From the NCBI RefSeq assembly GCF_021739485.1, contig NZ_JAJFNK010000039.1, positions 1 through 48,332 on the forward strand: a DNA stretch of 48,332 nucleotides, in the 5' to 3' direction. Numbering within the stretch: position 1 is the stretch's first letter; each line of letters starts with the position of its first letter. Positions 15,970-25,135 of this stretch are shown here, one piece after another. A model generated the notes under the pieces. It saw only the letters and a program-made list of their open reading frames with translations. It was not told the origin of the DNA and did not search any database. The DNA is from Alicyclobacillus tolerans (GTDB taxonomy: Bacteria; Bacillota; Bacilli; Alicyclobacillales; Alicyclobacillaceae). A program made the translations under genes and the position numbers.

Positions 15970-18900
15970 TTGTTACGCAGGTATGCAGAGATTGTGAATC
16001 AGCTCAGGTGGCTGATTGTCGTCGTATGGATTGCAGCAGTGGCCGCCGTCTTGGTCTTTCTGCCGAAGCTGCAGGATGTGGTGTCGCACCAAAGCCAGAC
16101 CTACCTTCCAAACAACGCGCAAAGTGTCGTTGCCGGGAATCTAGCCAACGAGATCGACCCGAAACACCAAGCACAAAGTACAGTCATTGTCGCCATCCAC
16201 AACGCGAATGGATTGACACAGGCTGATAAGAACTACCTGACAGACCGGATGAGCACCTTAAGCGACAACCCGGCGCACCATCACGTGACATATGTGCAGG
16301 ATGCTGCAAACTCACCGAGCAGTGTCAGCAGCAAATTTCTCAGCAAGGACAACACGACGGAAATCGCCATCGTTGGGTTGTCGCAGGGCATCACAGATCC
16401 GAACATGAAGAACACGTTGCAAAATCTTTACGGGTCTTTTAGCAACACCCCTTCCGACGCAAAAATGTACTTCACCGGTGACGTGCCAATCCAGGAGGAC
16501 GAAATTCTCGTCAGCCAGCAGGCGACGCAAAAGACTGCTGTGGTCACGGTTGTTCTCGTCCTCGCCATCCTGCTGGTTGTGTTTCGGTCCATCCTGGCGC
16601 CGCTGTTAACCCTGATTGCAATTGGTCTTTCCTACCTCGTTTCTTCTGGCGTGGTAGCGTGGGCGGCTGAGCATGGGCTCCCGGTCTCGACCTTCACGCA
16701 GACCTTTCTGATCGCCATCTTAATGGGTGCGGGCACGGACTACACGATGATTATGATGAACCGGTTCCGAGAGGAACTCACGCACTCGCATGACCGGCAG
16801 GAGGCCCTCACAACGGCGCTGCAGGGGATCTCAAAAACCGTCGTGTTCAGTTCTATGACCGTTCTCGTTTCATTTGCCGTGCTTTATTTCGCTAACTTCG
16901 GATTGTACCGATCCGCTGTTGGGGTTTCCATTGGCATCTTGATCACCCTGATCACCTGCTTGACGCTGGTTCCTGCCTTGATGAGCTTGCTGGGCCGTGC
17001 CCTCTACTGGCCACAGCATCCAAAGCCAGGGTCGGAGCACCGCCCCTCGCGCATCTGGGGCTGGACGGGCACGGTATCTACGAAACATCCGTGGATCACG
17101 CTGCTCATTCTCGCTGTCATCCTCACTCCGATTGGCCTCATGTTTACAAACGACCGGACTTTCAACCCGATGATTGACATTCCAAACTCTGGTTCCGTGA
17201 GCGGGTTTAACGTCGTCGCAAAAGCCTTTGGGGAAGGCCAGGCGATGCCGACCACCGTGGTTGTGCAGACCGATGCCAATCTGCGTACGCCACAAGGAAT
17301 GGCCGCCATTAACCACATTTCAAAGACTCTCTTCGCAGTCCGCGGGGTCAAAGAGGTGGACAGCGCGACACAACCGGTCGGAAAAGTCATCCAGAGCTTT
17401 CAGTTGGCTTATCAAAACCACCAGGCCTCAACGGGGCTGAAACAAGTAGCAAGCGGACTGTCTACGCTGTCCTCAAACCTGGGAAGCAGTACAGGCAAAG
17501 GCGGTACTTCGCAAGTCAGCAGGCTGCAGACCGGGTCAGCCCAAGTAACTTCCGGCATTGCCGGTATCGCCAATGGCGCGGCACAGCTCGCAAGCAACAG
17601 CGATCAACTGGCCACCGGGGCCCAAGGCCTGACACAGGGCATTTCCAAAGTCAGCTCGGGTGTCTCCACCCTGTCGTCAGGTGCCTCACAAGCCGCCGCC
17701 TCTGACCAACAACTTGCAGTCGCCGCCCGCAAACTGGCGAACGCCCTTGCAGCGTGGGCGAAACAAAATCCTTCCGCAGCGCGATCGCCTTCGTGGCAGC
17801 AGATTCAACAACTTGCTGCGCAGCTAAGCCAAGGCACAAGCCGGACCGCACAGGCGAGCGCTCAGTTCGCAGCGGGTGCCAAGCAAGCCGCAAGCGCGAT
17901 GCCGAGCCTCCAAAGCAGTGCAAACAAGCTGGCAAGCGGTGCCAAGCAGTTTTCCCAGGGTGCAAGTCAACTGGCATCCGGTGCGAGCCAGTTGGCACCA
18001 GGCAGCGAGCAGGTCACTAACGGGATCGCCGCGCTCAACGCCGCCATGGGCAGTGAAGTATCGGGTCTCGGCAAGGCAGCCTCGGGAGCTTCTCAGATGG
18101 AGACGGGTGTTAACAAGGTACAGAATTTCCTGCACGAATCAAGCCTTGCAAGTGACCCTGGGTTCTACATTCCACAGAGTACACTGGACACGAATCAAAG
18201 CTTGAAGCAAGCGATGGATTCGTACATTTCACCAAACGGTCACATTGCGAAGTTCAGCGTGATTTTGAACTCCAACCCATACTCCATGACGGCCATAAAC
18301 ACTGTGAACCCGTTGCAACAGGCCGCACAGATGGCTCTGGCCTCGAGCCCGGTCGCACATGGCACCGTTTATATTGGCGGTACAACAGGGACTCAGGCCA
18401 ACATGAACCAGTTGTCGAGTCAGGACTTTGTTCGCACCATGGCCATCGTGTTCACCGCTATCTTCATCCTGCTGGCATTGATGCTGCGCTCCATCTTGAC
18501 ACCTTTGTTCACACTGATGTCGCTCGCGGCAACCTATTTCGTCACGATGGGCATCGTTCAAACCATCTCGGTTCACGTTCTGCATCACGCAGGTGTGGCG
18601 TGGGCCGTGCCATTCTTTGCATTCCTGTTGTTAGTGGCTCTAGGAGTCGATTACAGCATCTTCCTGACGTCCCGGTTTGACGAAGAATACCGTGCCGGAC
18701 ACGCGCCCATTACGGCCATTCGACGTGCCATGCGCACCATGGGCAACGTCGTATTTTCGGCAGCGTTGATTATGGCGGGTACGTTTGGGTCGATGACCAT
18801 CACCGCCATGTCGACACTGGTTGAAATTGGTCTATCTATTGTGATTGGGCTGTTCCTCTATACCTTTGTGTTGCTCGCATTCTTCACCCCGGCTGTCATC

Positions 18901-19047
18901 AGTATGATTGGACGCGCACACGCCTGGCCGTTCATGCGGGTGGCAGATGACAATGACCGTCACACCCCTGACCTTCACTCGCCTCAAAGGTCAGGGTCTG
19001 ATGGGCAAGGCGGCACGGCAGGCCCTGGAGACCTGAAAACCACCTAA
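15970..19047 (+). CDS. MMPL/RND-family transporter with YhgE-like repeat region
   Basis: Large membrane exporter of about 1025 residues, similar in plan to Bacillus YdgH/YdfJ. Each half has one helix, an extracellular domain and five helices. The proton-relay signatures are GAGTDYTMIMMNRF in half one and GVDYSIFLTSRFDEEYRAG in half two. The second extracellular domain contains about 200 residues of short Ser/Ala/Gly/Gln repeats (LASGAKQFSQGASQLASGAS type), as in YhgE/Pip proteins, likely a long coiled stalk. I favour TTG at 15970 because AAAGGAG lies nine bases upstream; an in-frame ATG at 15940 would put that site inside the gene. Lipid or amphiphile export is typical of the family. Confidence 0.88.
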   Translation: MLRRYAEIVNQLRWLIVVVWIAAVAAVLVFLPKLQDVVSHQSQTYLPNNAQSVVAGNLANEIDPKHQAQSTVIVAIHNANGLTQADKNYLTDRMSTLSDNPAHHHVTYVQDAANSPSSVSSKFLSKDNTTEIAIVGLSQGITDPNMKNTLQNLYGSFSNTPSDAKMYFTGDVPIQEDEILVSQQATQKTAVVTVVLVLAILLVVFRSILAPLLTLIAIGLSYLVSSGVVAWAAEHGLPVSTFTQTFLIAILMGAGTDYTMIMMNRFREELTHSHDRQEALTTALQGISKTVVFSSMTVLVSFAVLYFANFGLYRSAVGVSIGILITLITCLTLVPALMSLLGRALYWPQHPKPGSEHRPSRIWGWTGTVSTKHPWITLLILAVILTPIGLMFTNDRTFNPMIDIPNSGSVSGFNVVAKAFGEGQAMPTTVVVQTDANLRTPQGMAAINHISKTLFAVRGVKEVDSATQPVGKVIQSFQLAYQNHQASTGLKQVASGLSTLSSNLGSSTGKGGTSQVSRLQTGSAQVTSGIAGIANGAAQLASNSDQLATGAQGLTQGISKVSSGVSTLSSGASQAAASDQQLAVAARKLANALAAWAKQNPSAARSPSWQQIQQLAAQLSQGTSRTAQASAQFAAGAKQAASAMPSLQSSANKLASGAKQFSQGASQLASGASQLAPGSEQVTNGIAALNAAMGSEVSGLGKAASGASQMETGVNKVQNFLHESSLASDPGFYIPQSTLDTNQSLKQAMDSYISPNGHIAKFSVILNSNPYSMTAINTVNPLQQAAQMALASSPVAHGTVYIGGTTGTQANMNQLSSQDFVRTMAIVFTAIFILLALMLRSILTPLFTLMSLAATYFVTMGIVQTISVHVLHHAGVAWAVPFFAFLLLVALGVDYSIFLTSRFDEEYRAGHAPITAIRRAMRTMGNVVFSAALIMAGTFGSMTITAMSTLVEIGLSIVIGLFLYTFVLLAFFTPAVISMIGRAHAWPFMRVADDNDRHTPDLHSPQRSGSDGQGGTAGPGDLKTT

Positions 19048-19061
19048 ATCCACCTTCTAGA

Positions 19062-19089
19062 AAAGTTCGGCCCTCTAGCTGGACTTTTT
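19062..19089 (+). terminator. Terminator of the MMPL gene
   Basis: AAAGTTCGGC (19062-19071) pairs with GCTGGACTTT (19078-19087), allowing G-T pairs, and runs into TTTTTC on the plus strand. Confidence 0.6.
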
Positions 19090-19172
19090 CGCGTTTGTAC
19101 CCTTGTCACATAAGCGACCCTTTTCAGGGGTATCCTTCCTGTTGAAGGTAAAGATTCCTAGGAGGAAAAAAC

Positions 19173-19715
19173 GTGAGGACAGTTACAAAAGTCATCTCGA
19201 GCCTAGTCCTGTCTAGTTGTATCGTTAACGTTTCACCCGTATTCGCGGCTGCGTCAGAAAATCAAGAAAAAGGCCATATCGAGTTTCGTGTAGGTTCCCC
19301 GAACTCAACGACAGTTCCAGGCGCTCGCGTGATTGTCATTAATCACGAAGGGAACGTTGTAGCTACGGGCCTGACCAACGCGAAAGGTGTTTGGGACACC
19401 TCTGTACCTTTGTACGAAATGAAGTGGAATCGAGGGTTTGATGCCAAAGGGGTACTTAATGCCGTTATCGTTGCGAACGGCTATAACGAACAAGTTGTTT
19501 TTGTGATTCCCAACAGTCCAAATACCGTACAACCTGTCGTCTTACAACCCATTGTTCCGAACCGTCGTAATCAACCGACTCAATCGCTCGGGAACTACAG
19601 TATTCATGACCTAAAACTGTATGTGAATCATTACGCAGAAGAACTAAGACTTAAAAAGCAACTTCCCATACCGGGGGACCCGGGATATGCACCATGGAGC
19701 CCCGAAAAACGATAG
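19173..19715 (+). CDS. Exported protein with Ig-like (carboxypeptidase-regulatory type) domain
   Basis: A 180-residue secreted protein. A Sec signal (MRTVTKVISSLVLSSCIVNVS) probably ends at FAA near residues 26-27. The mature part holds one beta-sandwich of the carboxypeptidase-regulatory/CNA-B type at about 35-125: GHIEFRVGS, PGARVIVINHEGNVVATGLT, then AVIVANGYNEQVVFVI. A Pro/Asn-rich linker leads to a charged helical tail (HDLKLYVNHYAEELRLKKQ). The start is GTG at 19173 after AGGAGGAAAAAAC. It lies 12 nt before the SpoIID-like gene in the same frame direction, so the two proteins probably act together at the cell wall or spore surface. Confidence 0.7.
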   Translation: MRTVTKVISSLVLSSCIVNVSPVFAAASENQEKGHIEFRVGSPNSTTVPGARVIVINHEGNVVATGLTNAKGVWDTSVPLYEMKWNRGFDAKGVLNAVIVANGYNEQVVFVIPNSPNTVQPVVLQPIVPNRRNQPTQSLGNYSIHDLKLYVNHYAEELRLKKQLPIPGDPGYAPWSPEKR

Positions 19716-19727
19716 GAGGAAAAACCC

Positions 19728-20345
19728 ATGATCCAACGTTTACGGTCCGCTTCTTTCGTGATTGGCACCGTCATAGGTCTAGTTCCATTTCTACCCGTTC
19801 AAGCGAACGCGCAAACGCAAAACATTTATAATACATCGTATCCTTCCACGATACGTGTAGCCGTCAGAGCCTATAATAACCCAGTCGGTCCGATTCTTTA
19901 TGTTCAAACACTTGGGTTCCAGGAGTATTGTGAAGATGTTTTGCCCAACGAATGGATGCCAGGATGGGACTCGCAGTCCTTACAGGCCGGCGCCATTGCA
20001 GTCAAGATGTTCGCATGGTATCACACATTGCACCCTACAACAGAAAGTGGATTTACATACGATGTCGACAATACCACTAACTTCCAGGAATTTAAGTACC
20101 TTAGCGGACGGCCTGAAACGAATCGAGCCGTTCAAGAAACATGGAACATGGTATACGTGCCGTCAGACGGTACCATTAAAGAGTTAGACTATCGGATGGG
20201 AGTGCCAAATTCGGACAATAGTTGGTACATTGGGACGTACATTATGTCTCAATGGGGGTCGCAATATTTGGCAAGTATAGCGAAACTCACGTTTCCGAGT
20301 ATTCTGAGTATGTACTACCCAGGATACACGCTAAAGTTTGTGTGA
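19728..20345 (+). CDS. Exported SpoIID/LytB-domain protein
   Basis: A 205-residue secreted protein. The signal peptide ends near VQANA (residues 24-28). The domain resembles SpoIID/LytB amidase enhancers: the core EYCEDVLPNEWMPGWDSQSL then QAGAIAVKMFAWYHTLH (about 66-105) matches the family pattern in which the chain enters the membrane-side catalytic groove at a VxPNE motif. SpoIID proteins cut glycan strands stripped of peptides, while LytB-type members stimulate amidases. It is shorter than SpoIID itself and lacks that protein's membrane anchor. ATG at 19728 has AGGAGG nine bases upstream. Wall remodelling is inferred. Confidence 0.75.
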   Translation: MIQRLRSASFVIGTVIGLVPFLPVQANAQTQNIYNTSYPSTIRVAVRAYNNPVGPILYVQTLGFQEYCEDVLPNEWMPGWDSQSLQAGAIAVKMFAWYHTLHPTTESGFTYDVDNTTNFQEFKYLSGRPETNRAVQETWNMVYVPSDGTIKELDYRMGVPNSDNSWYIGTYIMSQWGSQYLASIAKLTFPSILSMYYPGYTLKFV

Positions 20346-20783
20346 AACAACTCGCTTAGGTCTCCAACGTACCTTTGCCGGTCATCGAATCGGTCTCCAT
20401 GGCACATCTGTACGACCACTAATGACCTGCTCGACGATGCATCGTCGCGCTGCCCGCTCCCATTCACATCAATCGCTCAAAAAAAAAGCGCCTTGGGATA
20501 ATGGCGCAAAAGAAGAGTATTACTGAGGTGTGGTACGTACCAACATCTATCGTAATATGATATTGCATCCTGTTACAGGAAATAAATACCGAAATCTAAA
20601 ATTTGAATACCCGCTGAATTCTCTTGTACTCTGGCAACACGACAACCGGCAGACAGGTATTCACATCCACTTCCCCTGGTCCTGTATCCTTTTAATTTTC
20701 TGGAAACTATCGACCGCATCTCAAATAATTAGTATTCTTAGTACATATAGGCTTGTCAAAAATTCATATGGGAGCGTGATGGT
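20346..20783. other. Intergenic region with an orphan minus-strand terminator
   Basis: No gene is seen. At 20479-20507, GCGCC-10 nt-GGCGC is preceded on the plus strand by nine A, so on the minus strand it is a textbook terminator (stem then T9). No minus-strand gene lies upstream of it; it could stop antisense transcription of the SLH gene. Confidence 0.55.
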
Positions 20784-23072
20784 GTGGGTCAACTTGGACG
20801 ACGCATGGCATTGGGGTCGATGGGTGTCATTGCGATTCTGGGTACAGGTGCAACAACTGCGTTGGCAGCCTCAAGTGCCTCAAGCGTTACAACCTCTACT
20901 ACATCCTCTACTACGTTAGTCCCAAAGACTGTTACGAACATTGGCGGGACCAGCAGCTCGGAAAAGGCCAAACTTTCGAGTTCCGATGCGCTAAACATTG
21001 CAAGAAAATTATTTCCGAAGGTTTTTCAAGGTAATGGGACGCCGAATGTCTCCTTACAAACGGATCCCTATGGCAAGCAAACGTATCAACTGAACGGGTC
21101 GCCGATGGCGTTTAACCAACAGGTGGGACCTCATTTGAATCAAAATTTCACGTATATTTCGATCGATGCAAATTCCGGGCAAGTGTTGCACTATCAACAC
21201 AATTTGTCGAATTGGCGGACGAGCAACACATCGATATCGGCTGCAACGGCAAAAGCGGACGCGGAATCCTGGCTGAAGAAACTGGCTCCGAACCAGTACT
21301 CGGAGCTCATTCTGCAGCCAGGATCGGACACTTCGACGCACTCATTCGCCTTCGAATTCGTCCGTAAAGTCAACGGCATCATTGCGACTTTCGACAATGC
21401 CACGGTTCAATTGAGTCCAAGTGGAGACTTGGTGAATTACAATTTCTCTTGGCCGAATGCCACGTTCCCAGCGGTGCCAGAATCCATTTTAAGCCAAACC
21501 GATGCTGGGGCAGCATTTAAAAAGGATTTGCAACTGCAACTTCGCTATCAAGCTCAGCCGTCGCCAACGGGCCTTGGGCCAGAGACGCTTGTTTACGTTC
21601 CTCAGCCAATGAATCCAGGCACAATTCTGCCTACTATGACACCTAGAATCGACGCCGTCTCGGGACAATTGTTAGGGATGAGTGGGAAGCCTCTCAGTCC
21701 TTTGACAACGGCACAGCCATTGACGCCCATCGACCCGTCAGGACCGACAAACCTGCCTAAGACCGCAATGACCCCGTTGAGTAACGCCGACATCGAAAAT
21801 CTGGTGATGAAAGAACTCAACTTAACGCCTCCCGATTGGACGGTTGCGAACAGCCAAGACGCTACGGGCGGAAACAGCGTGGTCTCTGGCCATAAAGAAT
21901 ACAGTATCGGCTTTAGCAATCCAAAAACAGGTGACAACGTCAACGTACAGGTGGATGCGACAGACGGCGTCATTGTCAATTACAACGACGGTACCATAAC
22001 AACGGGAAGCAGTTCCGGAAAAGCCTTAACGGATACAGCGCTGCAGGCCAAGGCAGACGCGTTTGTGAAGCAAATTTTCCCGAGCCTCACAGGGGCGATC
22101 ACTCATGGCACAAAAATGCAAAAAAACATTGGTCCGTCACAACAGGCATCATTCCAGTACGATTTTCTCGTCAATGGCATTCCCGTCACCGGATTCAACG
22201 TGACTCTAGATGCGTTTACGGGCAAAGTGATGTTCTACAACCTCATACAAGACCCAAGCGGGACGTTCCCGTCGACCACAGGAGTCATGTCCCTGGCCGA
22301 TGCGAAAACTACGTACATTCAGAAGGACCCGGTTGAATTGCAATACGTGTTGCCTCAGTCGGAGAACACCATACCCGGACAAGGGTTCCACATCACCTAT
22401 GGAGATAAGGCTCAATTGGTGTATGCTGCAGCGCCCATCGCGAATGGAACGGGTACCTTAAACGCCACGACAGGAAAATGGATACAGTATCCGATGTTCG
22501 GTTTTGGCGGCAGTACGGTCAACGTGCCAGGAAATGCGACGGCGGCACAAAAGGCAATTTCTTTACTCGAACAAAACGGCGTCGTGACCGCAGACGAAGC
22601 AAAGGCAAACTTGTCGAGTCCCATAACGCGCGCGGAATTCGTTGCGTGGTTGAGTCGCGCGTACAACATGAACATTAGCGGCAGCCCGGCACCACAGTTC
22701 CCGGACGTCCAGCCGGACAACCCGTACGCAACGGAAATTTCGACGGCTCTCATGCAGGGTTGGCTGCCGAACGTCGGTGATTTGAAGCCTTCAGACGCGT
22801 TGACGCGAATGCAAGCAGCCACATGGATGGTCGACTGGTTGGGTTGGGCTGAACCGGCATCACACAACAATTTTTTCCGGTTGCCGTACAGCGACGTGTC
22901 GGCGATATCGAAACCAAATCAGGGCGCGGCGGCGATGATGAGTGACACAGGCGTCATTCCCCTTGAAAATGGAAAGTTTAATCCCAATTCAACCATGACG
23001 GTCGGAGATGCGGCGACGGCACTGGTCAACGCTATAGAAATGTACGTTTCGGATCAGAACGCGATAAACTGA
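20784..23072 (+). CDS. Surface protein with YcdB-type repeats and three SLH domains
   Basis: Exported wall-associated protein of 762 residues. The signal peptide (RRMALGSMGVIAILGTGATTALAA) ends near residue 28, followed by a Ser/Thr-rich linker. Repeated YcdB/YcdC-like (PepSY-related) units follow, recognisable by YISIDANSGQVLHY, YSIGFSNPKTGDNVNVQVDA and FQYDFLVNGIPVTGFNV. The last 180 residues hold three S-layer homology motifs (ITRAEFVAWLSRAYNM, LTRMQAATWMVDWL, MTVGDAATALVNAI) that bind the secondary wall polymer. The start is GTG at 20784 with GGGAG nine bases upstream. A bidirectional terminator follows. PepSY-type repeats are often linked to peptidase inhibition, but the role here is unknown. 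Confidence 0.82.
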   Translation: MGQLGRRMALGSMGVIAILGTGATTALAASSASSVTTSTTSSTTLVPKTVTNIGGTSSSEKAKLSSSDALNIARKLFPKVFQGNGTPNVSLQTDPYGKQTYQLNGSPMAFNQQVGPHLNQNFTYISIDANSGQVLHYQHNLSNWRTSNTSISAATAKADAESWLKKLAPNQYSELILQPGSDTSTHSFAFEFVRKVNGIIATFDNATVQLSPSGDLVNYNFSWPNATFPAVPESILSQTDAGAAFKKDLQLQLRYQAQPSPTGLGPETLVYVPQPMNPGTILPTMTPRIDAVSGQLLGMSGKPLSPLTTAQPLTPIDPSGPTNLPKTAMTPLSNADIENLVMKELNLTPPDWTVANSQDATGGNSVVSGHKEYSIGFSNPKTGDNVNVQVDATDGVIVNYNDGTITTGSSSGKALTDTALQAKADAFVKQIFPSLTGAITHGTKMQKNIGPSQQASFQYDFLVNGIPVTGFNVTLDAFTGKVMFYNLIQDPSGTFPSTTGVMSLADAKTTYIQKDPVELQYVLPQSENTIPGQGFHITYGDKAQLVYAAAPIANGTGTLNATTGKWIQYPMFGFGGSTVNVPGNATAAQKAISLLEQNGVVTADEAKANLSSPITRAEFVAWLSRAYNMNISGSPAPQFPDVQPDNPYATEISTALMQGWLPNVGDLKPSDALTRMQAATWMVDWLGWAEPASHNNFFRLPYSDVSAISKPNQGAAAMMSDTGVIPLENGKFNPNSTMTVGDAATALVNAIEMYVSDQNAIN

Positions 23073-23090
23073 CAACACGGTCGAAAATAA

Positions 23091-23123
23091 GGAGACGAGA
23101 GCACGTTTCGGCACCTCGTCTCC
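23091..23123. terminator. Bidirectional terminator between the SLH gene and ctaA
   Basis: GGAGACGAG (23091-23099) and CTCGTCTCC (23115-23123) form a perfect 9-bp stem. T-rich tails lie on both sides (TGCTTTGTT on plus, TTATTTTC on minus), placed between convergent genes. Confidence 0.75.
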
Positions 23124-23180
23124 TGCTTTGTTCACACCTTTAGCGGTGAACGGTCCGTTCGAGTCTCAAGCGGTGAAAGT

Positions 23181-24209
23181 TCACATTTCGCTGCCAACAT
23201 CTGATGCGCGAAGTCTCTGAGCACCCTTGATGAAACGTGGAGACAGCCTTGATGGCGGAATAACTTGCAATCCAAGATACGAGAGCGTACCAAACAAACC
23301 GGTAATCAAGCTCACGTGCAGCAAGAACGCCCACAACGCGGCGTGGTTCGTCCAGATGAGCGCCGCACCGCTGAATGCCACCAAAACCACGAACACCAGT
23401 GCTAACGAGCTGCCAACAAACAGGTCGAAGTGCTCCTTTCGCATGAGAGTTGCGAGCACAAACAGATAGACAACCAAAACCCCAAGTCCAACGGCCACAG
23501 CACGATGGACAATGTCCACTGCGAACACTGAGCCCGAATGCACTTCGGTTGGAAATGGCCAGCCTCGAAACCCCGATCCATCCCCCGTACTCGATACGAA
23601 CGCTCCAAAATACATCGCAACATACATGTAGATTAGGGTAAACCAAACTCCGCGGGTAAACCGTCCTTTAGGCACCGGACGACGCAGTGGGATGACAGTC
23701 ACCTCATCATCACGAGCGTCTATGCGTTGAATGGATCGACCAATTTGGCCAAGAACAACAACCAACAGCAAGACGCCCACAAAGGCTAGCAAGGAAAATC
23801 CAAAGTGAAAGGCCAAAAACCAGGCTGGATCACCATAGATGACCCCAAGCGCGCCCAAGGCGGCTTGAACAAACACAAACCCGACAGCAATCGCGATGGT
23901 CGCTTTCACCTCTGGCCAAAAACGATAAAGTCGCCACGCAAGCCCTGACGTTAACAACAACAGCACTGTCACGACACCGACCAACGCTCTGTGACTAAAT
24001 TCAATCAACGTCTTTATCCCCCATACATGGGGGATAACAGTCCCATTACAAAGTGGCCAGTCATGTCCGCACCCAAGGGCTGAACCTGTCTCTGTATCCA
24101 CAAACCCAACGATATTCACAGCAAATAACCCAATCAAGGTAAGAATAGCTAGTACATATGTTAATCTGTACCAGGCTCGTGAGTATTTTATACGAACGAC
24201 CTCCTTCAC
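23181..24209 (-). CDS. ctaA: Heme A synthase (COX15/CtaA family)
   Basis: Membrane enzyme that oxidises the C8 methyl of heme O to give heme A for cytochrome oxidase; about eight helices. The family signature is clear: helix 1 then the extracellular Cys pair in GCGHDWPLCNG, helix 2 with IEFSHRALVG (Glu and heme-ligand His), and later His in AFHFGFS, DIVHRAV and AFLLHVSL. The start is problematic. GTG at 24209 has no ribosome site, while a perfect AGGAGG (24205-24200) lies 8 nt before an ATA codon at 24191. No ATG, GTG or TTG lies between there and helix 1. ATA may be the real start. No ctaB or cta oxidase genes are adjacent. Confidence 0.9.
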   Translation of the reverse strand: MKEVVRIKYSRAWYRLTYVLAILTLIGLFAVNIVGFVDTETGSALGCGHDWPLCNGTVIPHVWGIKTLIEFSHRALVGVVTVLLLLTSGLAWRLYRFWPEVKATIAIAVGFVFVQAALGALGVIYGDPAWFLAFHFGFSLLAFVGVLLLVVVLGQIGRSIQRIDARDDEVTVIPLRRPVPKGRFTRGVWFTLIYMYVAMYFGAFVSSTGDGSGFRGWPFPTEVHSGSVFAVDIVHRAVAVGLGVLVVYLFVLATLMRKEHFDLFVGSSLALVFVVLVAFSGAALIWTNHAALWAFLLHVSLITGLFGTLSYLGLQVIPPSRLSPRFIKGAQRLRASDVGSEM

Positions 24210-24386
24210 AAAGTCGTCGATACGACGGCTTTGGCTTCCAGTTCTGCACGAATGTACGACAAAGGCGACACCACTCGAGAATATCACAGGCAATTAGACC
24301 TCTAAGAAACTACCATACCAGTGAAAGCTCGAAAATAGATTAAGGGATGCCGACTACTAAAGAGCCATCATTAAAATTTGAACATA

Positions 24387-24427
24387 CGAAATGTGGTGAC
24401 CCCCATATCGGGAGTCACCACATTTCG
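24387..24427 (-). terminator. Terminator of the Bax-inhibitor-1-like gene
   Basis: CGAAATGTGGTGAC (24387-24400) pairs perfectly with GTCACCACATTTCG (24414-24427), extended by CCC/GGG inside. On the minus strand it is followed by TATGTTCAAATTTT. Very stable 14-bp stem. Confidence 0.65.
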
Positions 24428-24472
24428 CGTACCAGACGCACCTGCCTACAATTCACAATGCCTGTACCCTTC

Positions 24473-25135
24473 TTATCTGCGTCGTCCTCCGCCACCAAAG
24501 ATGGATAAAAGGAACAGGAAAATATTGATGAAATCGAGGTACAGGCTCAAAGACCCCATTACAGAATACCTTTGGTAAAACGAGTTATTTTTAATTCTCT
24601 GGGTATCCCAAGCCGTTAAGACCGTAAAGACCGCAACGCCTGCATATGAGATAATCCAATTCATCCCTTGCGAATGCAAAAACAGATTAGCCAGCGACGC
24701 AATAATGATGCCAATCAATCCGAGAAAGGCGATGCTGCCGACACGAGTCAAATCCGTTTTTGTTACCATACCATAAACACTCATTACGCCAAACGATAAG
24801 GCTGAAACAGCAAACGCCAAAGCAATCGTGGCACCGGTATACGCAAATACAATGGGAGTTAGAACGACACCGTTCAGTGCCGCATAAATCAAAAACCACA
24901 CCAAAGCAGTCCCGGGTCTCAATTTGGTTACGCGTGCTGACAGCCCAAAAACAATGCCCAACTCAACGAGAAACAATGCCAAGAAACCGCGGGTCGCAAT
25001 CGTCGCTAATGCAGGCGAGCTCAACGTAGCAATGGACACCGTGGCCGTGAGCAATAGTGCTAAAAACATCCATGCATAAACCTTGCTCATGTAACTCGTA
25101 CCGACGGTCTCGTGCTGATGATAATATCTATCCAT
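24473..25135 (-). CDS. Bax inhibitor-1 (TMBIM/YetJ) family membrane protein
   Basis: A 220-residue protein with seven hydrophobic segments, the usual length. The family's C-terminal acidic pair is visible as AWDTQRIKN (Asp177) and LYLDFINIFL (Asp201). In Bacillus YetJ the equivalent residues form a pH-sensitive di-aspartyl sensor for calcium leak. The N-terminal tail is His/Tyr-rich (MDRYYHQHET), and the C-terminus ends GGGGRRR. ATG at 25135 has AAGGAGA nine bases upstream, and TATAAT occurs just before it without a good -35. It stands alone with its own terminator. Proteolysis partner (FtsH) or calcium roles are known for relatives; here they are inferred. Confidence 0.9.
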   Translation of the reverse strand: MDRYYHQHETVGTSYMSKVYAWMFLALLLTATVSIATLSSPALATIATRGFLALFLVELGIVFGLSARVTKLRPGTALVWFLIYAALNGVVLTPIVFAYTGATIALAFAVSALSFGVMSVYGMVTKTDLTRVGSIAFLGLIGIIIASLANLFLHSQGMNWIISYAGVAVFTVLTAWDTQRIKNNSFYQRYSVMGSLSLYLDFINIFLFLLSIFGGGGRRR

